From Gaiellasilicea sp046594445 (GTDB lineage: Bacteria; Actinomycetota; Thermoleophilia; Gaiellales; Gaiellaceae), in contig JBKJSM010000084.1 in the NCBI GenBank assembly GCA_046594445.1, forward strand, positions 1 through 12,363: 12,363 nucleotides of DNA, given 5' to 3'. A program made the translations under genes and the position numbers. The notes below the pieces were generated by a model. That model worked only from the letters and a program-made list of their open reading frames with translations. It was not told the origin of the DNA and made no database searches. Positions 6,885 to 12,363 of this stretch are shown here, one piece after another. Within the stretch, counting starts at the first letter, position 1. Each line of letters starts with the position of its first letter.

Positions 6885-7897
6885 CAGTCCGCAATTTGCA
6901 GAAGTGGGCCGAGCCTGCCGATCAGGGTGCGCGCGTCGAAGGCCTCCGCGGGAGCGACGACGCCCGTCGCGCGCGCCTCACCGGCCAGTAGGGCCTCGGC
7001 GCCGCGCACGATCAAGAGCGCGGTCAGCCCGTAGACGTCTGTCCCCGTCAGGACGGCGCGGCCGCTCCCACCCTGGCCGCTCGCCTCGGCGACGACGACG
7101 AACCGGCTCTTCGCGCGCGAATCCTCGGAGGGGCCCTGACGGGCGAAGCGAGCGGCAAGCCGGACGAGCGGAGAGGCGAGCCGGCCGAGGGCGCCGGCCT
7201 TCGCTGCGGCGCCGGGCGCGCGGATGTAGGAGCGCACGTTCTGGACGTCGGTGTGACGGGGCACGGTAATCGGCTCGGTGCCGCTCCACTCGACGACCGT
7301 CTTCTCCCCGAACGGGAAGCGAACGGTGCGCGTGGTCGCTCCGAAGCGCGACGGCACGAGGCGGCTGTTCTCCCAGGCGACCTGCTTCTGGCCCATCACG
7401 TGACCGACGGTGCGACGGGTGCCCCGGCTCGTTGCGACGCCGTGGACCGAGTAGGCGACGACGATCTCGTCCAGCGGGCCTGCCACCTGCTCGGCGGCGA
7501 GACGCGCAGCGATATCCCCAGGCACGTAGTCGAAGCCGAACGCGGGCAGCACGGCCGTGTCGGCCTCGATGCCGTCGTGGACGAGCCGGACGAACTCCTG
7601 CTCCCCGGTTGTGTCCAGGTAGTGCGCGCCCGCGGCGACCGCAGCCCTGACGGGCGCGAGCCCGATCTGGAGGAACGGCCCAGCGCAGGAGGCGACGACC
7701 GAGGCACCGTCGAATGCTTCCCGCAGCGCGCCCTCATCGCGAGCGTCCGCGACCCGGACGTCCTCGCCTGGCGCGGCGAGCTCCTCGAGCGCGTCCCGCC
7801 GGCGGCCCACGAGCCTCACCCCAAGCCCGGCACGCCGTGCCTCGGCGAGCACGAGCCGGCCGGTGTAGCCGGTGACGCCGAGGATCGCGAGCTGCAT
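6884..7897 (-). CDS. Saccharopine dehydrogenase-like NAD(P)-binding reductase (trans-acting enoyl reductase type)
   Basis: A 337-aa protein starting MQLAILGVTGYTGRLV, a Rossmann fold with the GxxGxxG motif at residues 7-13, followed by VGRRRDALEEL and SCAGPF near 80-85. Then come HYLDTTGEQEF near 105-115 and FGFDYVPGD near 134-142. These are hallmarks of the saccharopine dehydrogenase NADP-binding family, which includes mycobacterial trans-acting enoyl reductases as well as many uncharacterised oxidoreductases. It is unlikely to act in lysine metabolism, since the C-terminal part does not resemble LysDH; the substrate is unknown. ATG 7897 is chosen over a longer open frame because the fold begins there and a -10 box lies just upstream. 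It is the first gene of a three-gene minus-strand unit, ending TGATG into the 73-aa gene. Confidence 0.88.
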   Translation of the reverse strand: MQLAILGVTGYTGRLVLAEARRAGLGVRLVGRRRDALEELAAPGEDVRVADARDEGALREAFDGASVVASCAGPFLQIGLAPVRAAVAAGAHYLDTTGEQEFVRLVHDGIEADTAVLPAFGFDYVPGDIAARLAAEQVAGPLDEIVVAYSVHGVATSRGTRRTVGHVMGQKQVAWENSRLVPSRFGATTRTVRFPFGEKTVVEWSGTEPITVPRHTDVQNVRSYIRAPGAAAKAGALGRLASPLVRLAARFARQGPSEDSRAKSRFVVVAEASGQGGSGRAVLTGTDVYGLTALLIVRGAEALLAGEARATGVVAPAEAFDARTLIGRLGPLLQIAD

Positions 7898-7903
7898 GAA
7901 GCG

Positions 7904-7909
7904 AGTGTA
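7904..7909 (-). promoter_or_regulatory. -10 box TACACT, predicted leaderless promoter of the reductase-mug unit
   Basis: On the minus strand TACACT fits TAnnnT and ends 6 nt before the ATG at 7897, so the transcript would begin at the start codon, and no ribosome site is visible. A weak -35 candidate, TGGAAT, lies 18 nt upstream at 7933-7928, within the outer arm of the large inverted repeat. Confidence 0.5.
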
Positions 7910-7918
7910 GGTTGCCGC

Positions 7919-8098
7919 AGATGATCGATTCCAGGAGATCGTCCGTCTCGGGGCGCGGGCTGGCAGCTCTGGGGCGCGGCGCCAGAACGCCGCCGATGCT
8001 GGTGGCATCGGTGGTGGGCTGGCGTCGCGAAGCGGACGGAGCGGCCCAGACACGCCAGCCCGCGCCCCGAGCGCGCGAGATCGTGGAATCGCTCATCT
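7919..8098. repeat. 180-bp imperfect inverted repeat forming a long nested hairpin
   Basis: Outer arms pair AGATGA (7919-7924) with TCATCT (8093-8098), CGATTCCA (7926-7933) with TGGAATCG (8084-8091), and an 18-bp perfect stem, 7947-7964 with 8054-8071. The arms are interrupted by a single mismatch and a near-symmetrical 13/12-nt internal loop. Inside lie further stems: TCTGGG/CCCAGA (7968-7973, 8045-8050), CGCCAG/CTGGCG (7980-7985, 8019-8024) and CCGCCGATGC with GCATCGGTGG (7990-7999, 8005-8014, one G-T pair) closing a 5-nt loop. It fills almost the whole gap between two divergent genes. No flanking target duplication is seen. It may be a MITE-like repeat, a structured RNA or a cruciform regulatory site; I cannot tell which. 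Confidence 0.8.
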
Positions 8099-8099
8099 C

Positions 8100-8510
8100 G
8101 TGAGCGCTCGTGCGAAGTCCTTCTCCTATGCGGTCTCGCTCGACCGCGGCGGAACTGCTCGTAGCGCGGAAGGTGGCGCCGCGATCCCAGCCGAAGAGGC
8201 ATGGACGCCCGAGCATCTCGTGCTCGCCGGTCTTGCCCGCTGCACGTTCACGAGCCTTCGCTATCACGCCGACCGCGGGGCGATCAAGGTGAGCGGAACT
8301 GCGGCGGCGAGCGGCGAGGTCGCGCCGCGCGACACCGACGGCCGCTACGCGTTCGTGCGCGTGAAGGTCGAGCTCGACGTCACGTTCGACCCGGCGCCCG
8401 ACTCGGTGCGCGAGCTGATCTCGAAGGCCGAGCGGGACTGCTTCGTCGGCGCGTCGCTGACCGCGAAGCCGCGCTACCGCTGGACCGTCAACGGGGCGGA
8501 GGTGGCATGA
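8100..8510 (+). CDS. OsmC/Ohr-like family protein
   Basis: A 136-aa protein of the OsmC family, whose members reduce organic hydroperoxides or handle thiol compounds in the cytosol. The two reactive cysteines are in place: Cys48 in LAGLARCTFTSLRYHA and Cys114 in AERDCFVGASL, 66 residues apart, with the preceding PEHLVLAGLARC helix and the ending KPRYRWTV. The length is normal. The only reasonable start is GTG 8100, two bases beyond the inverted repeat, with no clear ribosome site. The gene leads a four-gene unit, overlapping the aminotransferase gene by ATGA (8507-8510). Whether it is a peroxidase or another OsmC subtype cannot be decided; the Ohr and OsmC subfamilies were not separated. Confidence 0.87.
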   Translation: MSARAKSFSYAVSLDRGGTARSAEGGAAIPAEEAWTPEHLVLAGLARCTFTSLRYHADRGAIKVSGTAAASGEVAPRDTDGRYAFVRVKVELDVTFDPAPDSVRELISKAERDCFVGASLTAKPRYRWTVNGAEVA

Positions 8511-9673
8511 GCGCGACGCTGCTCGACGTCGAGGCCGTTCGGGCACGCTACTCCGCGCTCGACCGCCGGCTCGCGTTCTTCGACGGGCCGGGCGGGACGC
8601 AGTGCCCGGACGAGGTGATCGACGCCATCGCGCGGTACCTGCGCGAGGACAACGCGAACATCGGCGCGCCGTACGAAACGAGCGTCCGCACGGCGGAGCT
8701 GGTCGAGCGAGCACACGACGTCGCCGGTCGCTTCCTCGGCTGCGACGCCGGCGAGGTGGCGTTCGGCCCGAGCATGACCTCACTCAACTTCCTACTCACT
8801 CGCGCACTTGGCCGCACGCTGCAGGCGGGCGACGAGATCGTCTGCACGCGCCTCGACCACGATGCGAATGTCGCGCCCTGGCTCGAGCTCGCACACGATC
8901 TCGGCGTCGTTGTTCGAATCGCAGGCGTGCACCACGACCTCTCCCTCGACCTCGACGACCTCGAGTCGCTGCTCTGCGACCGCACGCGCGTGGTCGCCTT
9001 CCCGGTCGCCTCGAACGCTGTCGGCACGACGCCCGACGTCGCCAAGATCGTCGAGCTGGCGCACGGCGTCGGCGCGCTCGCCTGGGCGGACGCCGTCCAT
9101 TACGGCCCACACGGTCCCATCGACGTCGCGGCCTGGGACGTGGACGTGCTCCTTTGCTCGCCGTACAAGTTCTTCGGGCCGCACATGGGCATGGCCTTCG
9201 GCAAGCGCGCGCTGCTCGAGAGCTGGCGGCCGTACAAGGTCCGCCCCGCCACGAACGAGCCCGTCGGCCGGCGCTTCGAGCATGGCACGGCTCAGCACGA
9301 GCTGCTCGCCGGATTCGTCGGGGCGGTCGAGTACGTGGAGTCGCTGGGCTGGGAGTCGATGGTCGCGCACGAGCGCAGGCTCGGGCAGCGCTTCCTCGAC
9401 GGCCTGCCCGAGGCTGTGCAGCTCTACGGCCTGCGGACGATGGAGGGCCGAGTGCCGACCTTCGCGTTCAACCTCCCAGGTCGATCCTCCGAGGAGACTG
9501 CGGTCGAGCTCGCCGCCCGCGAGATCGCCGTGTGGTGGGGCGACTACTACGCCGTCGAGATCATGAAGCTGCTCGGGCTCGGGGAGGCCGGCGCCGTTCG
9601 CGTCGGCTTCGTGCACTACAACACAGAAGACGAGGTCGATCGGCTGCTGACAGGGCTTGCCGAGCTGTGCTGA
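8507..9673 (+). CDS. Class V aminotransferase, cysteine desulfurase-like (VC1184 type)
   Basis: A 388-aa PLP enzyme. LAFFDGPGGTQCPDEVI near residues 24-40 is typical of the cysteine desulfurase-like VC1184 subfamily. Further on are AFGPSMTSLNF, the long DEIVCTRLDHDANVAPW segment, the cofactor-ring aspartate in AWADAVHYGPHG (D195, H198) and the Schiff-base lysine in CSPYKFFGPHMG (K221). RRFEHGTAQHE and VWWGDYYA follow in the C-terminal domain. Known class V relatives move sulfur from cysteine or remove an amino group. The true reaction of this subfamily is not established, and I see no typical catalytic-cysteine loop, so desulfurase activity is not assured. ATG 8507 overlaps the OsmC stop by 4 nt, indicating coupled translation. 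Confidence 0.9.
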   Translation: MSATLLDVEAVRARYSALDRRLAFFDGPGGTQCPDEVIDAIARYLREDNANIGAPYETSVRTAELVERAHDVAGRFLGCDAGEVAFGPSMTSLNFLLTRALGRTLQAGDEIVCTRLDHDANVAPWLELAHDLGVVVRIAGVHHDLSLDLDDLESLLCDRTRVVAFPVASNAVGTTPDVAKIVELAHGVGALAWADAVHYGPHGPIDVAAWDVDVLLCSPYKFFGPHMGMAFGKRALLESWRPYKVRPATNEPVGRRFEHGTAQHELLAGFVGAVEYVESLGWESMVAHERRLGQRFLDGLPEAVQLYGLRTMEGRVPTFAFNLPGRSSEETAVELAAREIAVWWGDYYAVEIMKLLGLGEAGAVRVGFVHYNTEDEVDRLLTGLAELC

Positions 9674-10962
9674 GCGTCATCGAGCTCCTGCAGGAGCTGC
9701 TCCGCTTCGACACGACGAACCCGCCGGGCAACGAGACGGCTTGCATCGAGTTCGTGCAGCGCCAGCTCGAGGAGGCGGGCTGCGAGACGGCGATCTACGC
9801 GAAGGATCCGGCGCGGCCGAATCTCGTCAGCCGTCTGCCTGGCGGCGACGCGCCGCCGCTCCTGCTCCAGGGCCACGTCGACGTCGTCACGACCGTGGGC
9901 CAGAGCTGGACGCACCCGCCCTTCGAGGGCCGGCTCGAGGACGGCTTCGTCTGGGGACGGGGCGCGCTCGACATGAAGGCGGGCGTCGCGATGCTCGTCA
10001 ACGCCTTCCTGCGAGCCAAGCGCGAGAACGTGCAGCTTCCGGGCGATCTCGTTCTCCTCGTCCTCTCCGACGAGGAGAACGGCGGCGATCTCGGCGCGCG
10101 CTTCCTCGTGGAGGAGCACGCGGATCTGTTCGAGGGCATGCGCTACGCCCTCGGCGAGTTCGGCGGCTTCACGCTGCACGCGAGCGGCAAGCGCTTCTAT
10201 CCGATCCAGGTGGCCGAGAAGCAGATCTGCTGGCTGAAGGCGACCGTCCGGGGGCCGGGCGGGCACGGCGCGATGATCAACCGTGGCGGCACGGTCGCCC
10301 GGCTCGGCAAGCTCTTGAACGACCTCGACCGCAAGCGGCTGCCCGTCCACGTCACCCCCGTCGTCCGGGAGACGATCGAGGCGATCGCAGCCGCACTGCC
10401 ACGGCCCCAGGCGATGGTGATGCGCTCGCTGCTGAAGCCGCGCCTGACCGACCGGGCGCTGCGCCTGCTCGGCGCGCAGGCGAACCTGTTCGAGCCGATG
10501 GTGCGCAACACGGTCAACGCGACGATCGTGCGCGGCGGAGGGAAGATCAATGTGGTTCCGAGCGAGATCGAGCTGGAGCTGGACGGTCGGGTGCTGCCCG
10601 GCTTCTCCCCCGAGCAGCTGATCGCAGAGGTGCACGCAATCGTCGGCGACGACGTCGAGATCGAGCTCGTCCGCCACGACCCCGGGCTCGCGGCGCCCGA
10701 CCTGGGCCTGTTCGAGACGCTGGGCGAGATCATCCGCGAGCTCGATCCGGAGGGAATCCCGATCCCGCTGCTCCAGATCGGCGTCACAGACGGGCGCTTC
10801 TTCTCCCGGGCGGGGATCCAGACGTACGGCTTCCTGCCGATGCGCCTGCCCGAGGGCTTCGCCTTCACGAAGCTGATCCACGCGGCCGACGAGCGGATCC
10901 CGGTCGACGGGCTCGAGTTCGGCGCGGAGGCCGTCTGGCGCGCCGTGCAGAGGTTCCACTGA
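9667..10962 (+). CDS. M20-family zinc metallopeptidase (ArgE/DapE/CPG2-like)
   Basis: A 431-aa amidohydrolase expected to cleave an acyl-amino acid, dipeptide or related amide using two zinc ions in the cytoplasm. The metal and catalytic residues are visible: His70 and Asp72 (QGHVDVV), Asp102 (GRGALDMKAG), catalytic Glu136 with Glu137 (SDEENGG), Glu164 (LGEFGGF) and His405 (LIHAADERIPV). The dimerisation domain follows GPGGHGAMINRGGT, with NTVNATIVRGGGKINVVPSE. GTG 9667 is the start, overlapping the preceding stop by 7 nt; the fold begins at once (SVIELLQELLRFDTTNPPG). Substrate is not evident: it belongs to the broad ArgE/DapE/CPG2 group and does not show one clear subtype. It overlaps the epimerase by 4 nt. 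Confidence 0.93.
   Translation: MLSVIELLQELLRFDTTNPPGNETACIEFVQRQLEEAGCETAIYAKDPARPNLVSRLPGGDAPPLLLQGHVDVVTTVGQSWTHPPFEGRLEDGFVWGRGALDMKAGVAMLVNAFLRAKRENVQLPGDLVLLVLSDEENGGDLGARFLVEEHADLFEGMRYALGEFGGFTLHASGKRFYPIQVAEKQICWLKATVRGPGGHGAMINRGGTVARLGKLLNDLDRKRLPVHVTPVVRETIEAIAAALPRPQAMVMRSLLKPRLTDRALRLLGAQANLFEPMVRNTVNATIVRGGGKINVVPSEIELELDGRVLPGFSPEQLIAEVHAIVGDDVEIELVRHDPGLAAPDLGLFETLGEIIRELDPEGIPIPLLQIGVTDGRFFSRAGIQTYGFLPMRLPEGFAFTKLIHAADERIPVDGLEFGAEAVWRAVQRFH
10949..10953 (+). promoter_or_regulatory. Ribosome binding site AGAGG supporting a CTG start
   Basis: AGAGG lies 5 nt before CTG 10959, the only usable start near the beginning of the epimerase fold. Its position inside the last codons of the M20 gene, with the CTGA overlap, supports initiation at CTG coupled to termination. 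Confidence 0.55.
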
Positions 10963-11903
10963 GGCTGCTCGTCCTCGGGGGGACGAAGTTCCTCGGGCGT
11001 GCGTTGGTCGAGGCAGCGCTCGCGCGCGGGCACGAGCTGACGCTCTTCAACCGCGGCGAGACGAACGCCGATCTCTTTCCGGAGGTGGAGAAGCTCCGCG
11101 GCGACCGGAAGAGCGACCTTTCGGCGCTCGAGAGCCGCACCTGGGACGTGGTGATCGACCCCTCCGGCTATACGCCCGCGCCCGTTTGCGCCTCGGCCGA
11201 GCTGCTAAGCGATTCCGGACGCTATCTCTTCGTCTCGAGCGTCTCGGTCTACGCGGACTTCAGCGGCGCGCCGACCGAGGGTGACCCGGTCGCCGAGCTC
11301 GGGGAGGAATCCCTGGACGAGGTAGCCGCCGACTTCTCGAACTACGGCGCGCTGAAGGCGCTCTGCGAAACCGAGATCCAGACCGTCTTCGGGGAGCGCG
11401 CGCTCATCGTCCGCCCCGGCCTGATCGTCGGGCCACACGATCCGACCGGCCGGTTCACCTACTGGGCGCACCGGCTCGCCCGCGGCGGCGAGATCCTCGC
11501 GCCCTCCCCGCCAGAGCGCCCGACCCAGTTCATCGACGTGCGCGACTTGGCGGAGTGGATGGTCGTTGCGGTCGACCAGGGCCTCTCCGGCACCTTCAAC
11601 GCCACGAACGAGGGCATCCCGTGGGGCAAGTTCCTCGCCGGCGCCGAGGTCACGTGGGTTGCCGACGAGTTCCTGCAGCAGCACGAGGTGGGGCCTTGGA
11701 TGGAGCTGCCGCTGTGGCTGCCCGGCGCGGATGCCGTCGGGATGTACCGCACCGACGTCTCTCGCGCGGTCGGCGCGGGGTTGCGTTTCCGGCCCCTTGC
11801 CGAGACGATCGCAGACGCGGCCGAGGCTTCCGCGGTCGACGGAGTCGGCCTGACACGGGAGCGCGAGGCGGAGCTGCTCACGGCCTGGCATGAGCGCTCC
11901 TAG
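10959..11903 (+). CDS. NAD-dependent epimerase/reductase, atypical extended SDR, CTG start
   Basis: A 314-aa Rossmann-fold protein with the glycine motif LVLGGTKFLGRA (from residue 4), the strand/active-site segment LFVSSVSVYAD and the catalytic pair YGALK (Y129, K133). Then come IVRPGLIVGPHDP and the binding segment TQFIDVRDLAEWM. This fits the extended/atypical SDR epimerase family; sugar nucleotides are common substrates, but isoflavone-reductase-like and RNA-binding relatives exist, so the substrate is unknown. There is no ATG, GTG or TTG near the fold start; CTG 10959 gives the right N-terminus, has AGAGG before it and overlaps the M20 stop as CTGA. The gene is last of the four-gene unit and its TAG stop shares CTAG with the convergent SIS gene. 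Confidence 0.88.
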   Translation: MRLLVLGGTKFLGRALVEAALARGHELTLFNRGETNADLFPEVEKLRGDRKSDLSALESRTWDVVIDPSGYTPAPVCASAELLSDSGRYLFVSSVSVYADFSGAPTEGDPVAELGEESLDEVAADFSNYGALKALCETEIQTVFGERALIVRPGLIVGPHDPTGRFTYWAHRLARGGEILAPSPPERPTQFIDVRDLAEWMVVAVDQGLSGTFNATNEGIPWGKFLAGAEVTWVADEFLQQHEVGPWMELPLWLPGADAVGMYRTDVSRAVGAGLRFRPLAETIADAAEASAVDGVGLTREREAELLTAWHERS

Positions 11904-12363
11904 GCGTAGGCGTCGCGCGCGCGCTTCCAGCGCGGGTCGTCCCAGCGGATCAGGTCCGGATCGATGCCCCGCGCCTCGGCGAGGTCGAGCGTCAGCCGCT
12001 GGAAGGGGACGATGTCGACGACGGGGTGGCGCGTCGGCACGAGCGTGACGTCGCAGCCGAGCTCCGTCAGCGCCCCGACGGCCTCGGCGGCACGGGCGGC
12101 GGCGCGGCCCTCGCCCTCGAGCACGAAGCACCGCACGCTCTCGTCGATCGCGGCGAGGTGGCCGTGGAGGAGCTCTTCGAGCCGGTGCGCCTCAGCGGCG
12201 ACGTAGGCCCCCTCGCGCAGCTTCAGCGCCGCTTCCTGTGCGGTCGGCCAGTCGCGGCCGGCGCCGGCGATCAGGAAGCGCTCGTGGGCCGAGACCGGAT
12301 AGGGCTCCGCGGCGAGCGCGGCGGCGACGGCGTCCGGAAGCCACGACACGTCCTCGCCGCGCA
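11900..12363 (-). CDS. SIS-domain sugar isomerase, GlmS-like C-terminal part, 5' end outside window
   Basis: The last 154 codons of a minus-strand gene that continues past the window edge. The piece matches the second sugar isomerase (SIS) half of glucosamine-6-phosphate synthase-like proteins. RFLIAGAGRDWPTAQEAALKL is the SIS strand and substrate loop, and AEAHRLEELLHGHLAAID corresponds to the GlmS segment with the catalytic glutamate and the HGP-like loop. The ending RWKRARDAYA resembles short GlmS-like isomerases rather than full GlmS (which ends in TKSVTVE). Whether an N-terminal glutaminase is present cannot be seen. It likely binds a phosphosugar or aminosugar. It converges on the epimerase gene and overlaps it by 4 nt through CTAG. 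Confidence 0.85.
   Translation of the reverse strand, partial: RGEDVSWLPDAVAAALAAEPYPVSAHERFLIAGAGRDWPTAQEAALKLREGAYVAAEAHRLEELLHGHLAAIDESVRCFVLEGEGRAAARAAEAVGALTELGCDVTLVPTRHPVVDIVPFQRLTLDLAEARGIDPDLIRWDDPRWKRARDAYA

Noticed and set aside
7898..8053. Upstream extension of the reductase by 52 codons
   Set aside because: It runs through the inverted repeat and the -10 box, and the Rossmann motif starts at once after ATG 7897.
7919..8098. Inverted repeat as a simple Rho-independent terminator
   Set aside because: It lies between divergent starts, not gene ends, and no T-run follows either arm.
7912..8103. A plus-strand frame of about 60 codons ending GTGA into the OsmC start
   Set aside because: It lies within the inverted repeat, its residues are Arg/Ala/Ser-rich with no fold-like pattern, and the minus strand gives a similar mirrored product, as expected from the palindrome. 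The overlap with GTG is suggestive but not enough.
8792..10959. Long antisense frames opposite the aminotransferase and M20 genes
   Set aside because: Same shadow effect; no recognisable domain and no promoter or ribosome site.
1..12363. CRISPR array, tRNA/rRNA, insertion sequence or phage genes
   Set aside because: No spaced direct repeats, no tRNA-like cloverleaf or rRNA-like stretch, and no transposase, integrase or structural phage motif was seen.

Overview
The window is a dense, high-GC stretch of bacterial chromosome with eleven recognisable protein genes, two of them cut by the window edges, plus one small gene of unknown function. Codon use, TAnnnT -10 boxes placed for leaderless mRNAs and the product types suggest an actinobacterium, plausibly Thermoleophilia/Gaiellales-like. 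That placement is an inference, since no marker gene such as rRNA is present. I see no rRNA, tRNA, CRISPR array, transposase or phage gene.

Layout, left to right. A DHA2-type drug efflux MFS gene (minus strand, 3' end outside the window) is read from a good promoter covered by two tandem 14-bp palindromes, typical of a TetR-type repressor. Those palindromes overlap the first codons of the divergent gene. That divergent pair is a GTG-started AMP-forming acyl-CoA synthetase and an SDR oxidoreductase, overlapping by 11 nt. A convergent hotdog/thioesterase-like gene follows, then, divergent from it, a glutamine-dependent NAD+ synthetase (nadE) with a predicted leaderless promoter. Running back towards nadE on the minus strand is a three-gene unit: a saccharopine-dehydrogenase-like reductase, a 73-aa unknown protein, and a Mug/TDG-type uracil-DNA glycosylase that has no ATG, GTG or TTG start and is easily missed. 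A 180-bp imperfect inverted repeat fills the intergenic space before the next divergent unit. That unit is four overlapping plus-strand genes: OsmC-like protein, class V aminotransferase (VC1184-type cysteine desulfurase-like), M20 metallopeptidase, and an NAD-dependent epimerase starting at CTG. The window ends in a convergent, truncated SIS-domain (GlmS-like isomerase) gene.

Genes are packed with overlaps of 1-14 nt, so translational coupling looks common. All three convergent junctions place both stop codons inside one short palindrome (CTAG, TGAGCTCA, CTAG), leaving no room for hairpin terminators. The most unusual items are the 180-bp inverted repeat, the two genes that seem to need CTG starts, the tandem operator reaching into a neighbouring coding sequence, and the tightly coupled OsmC/desulfurase-like/M20/epimerase unit whose joint role is unknown. 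I did not find a clear new defence or mobile system.
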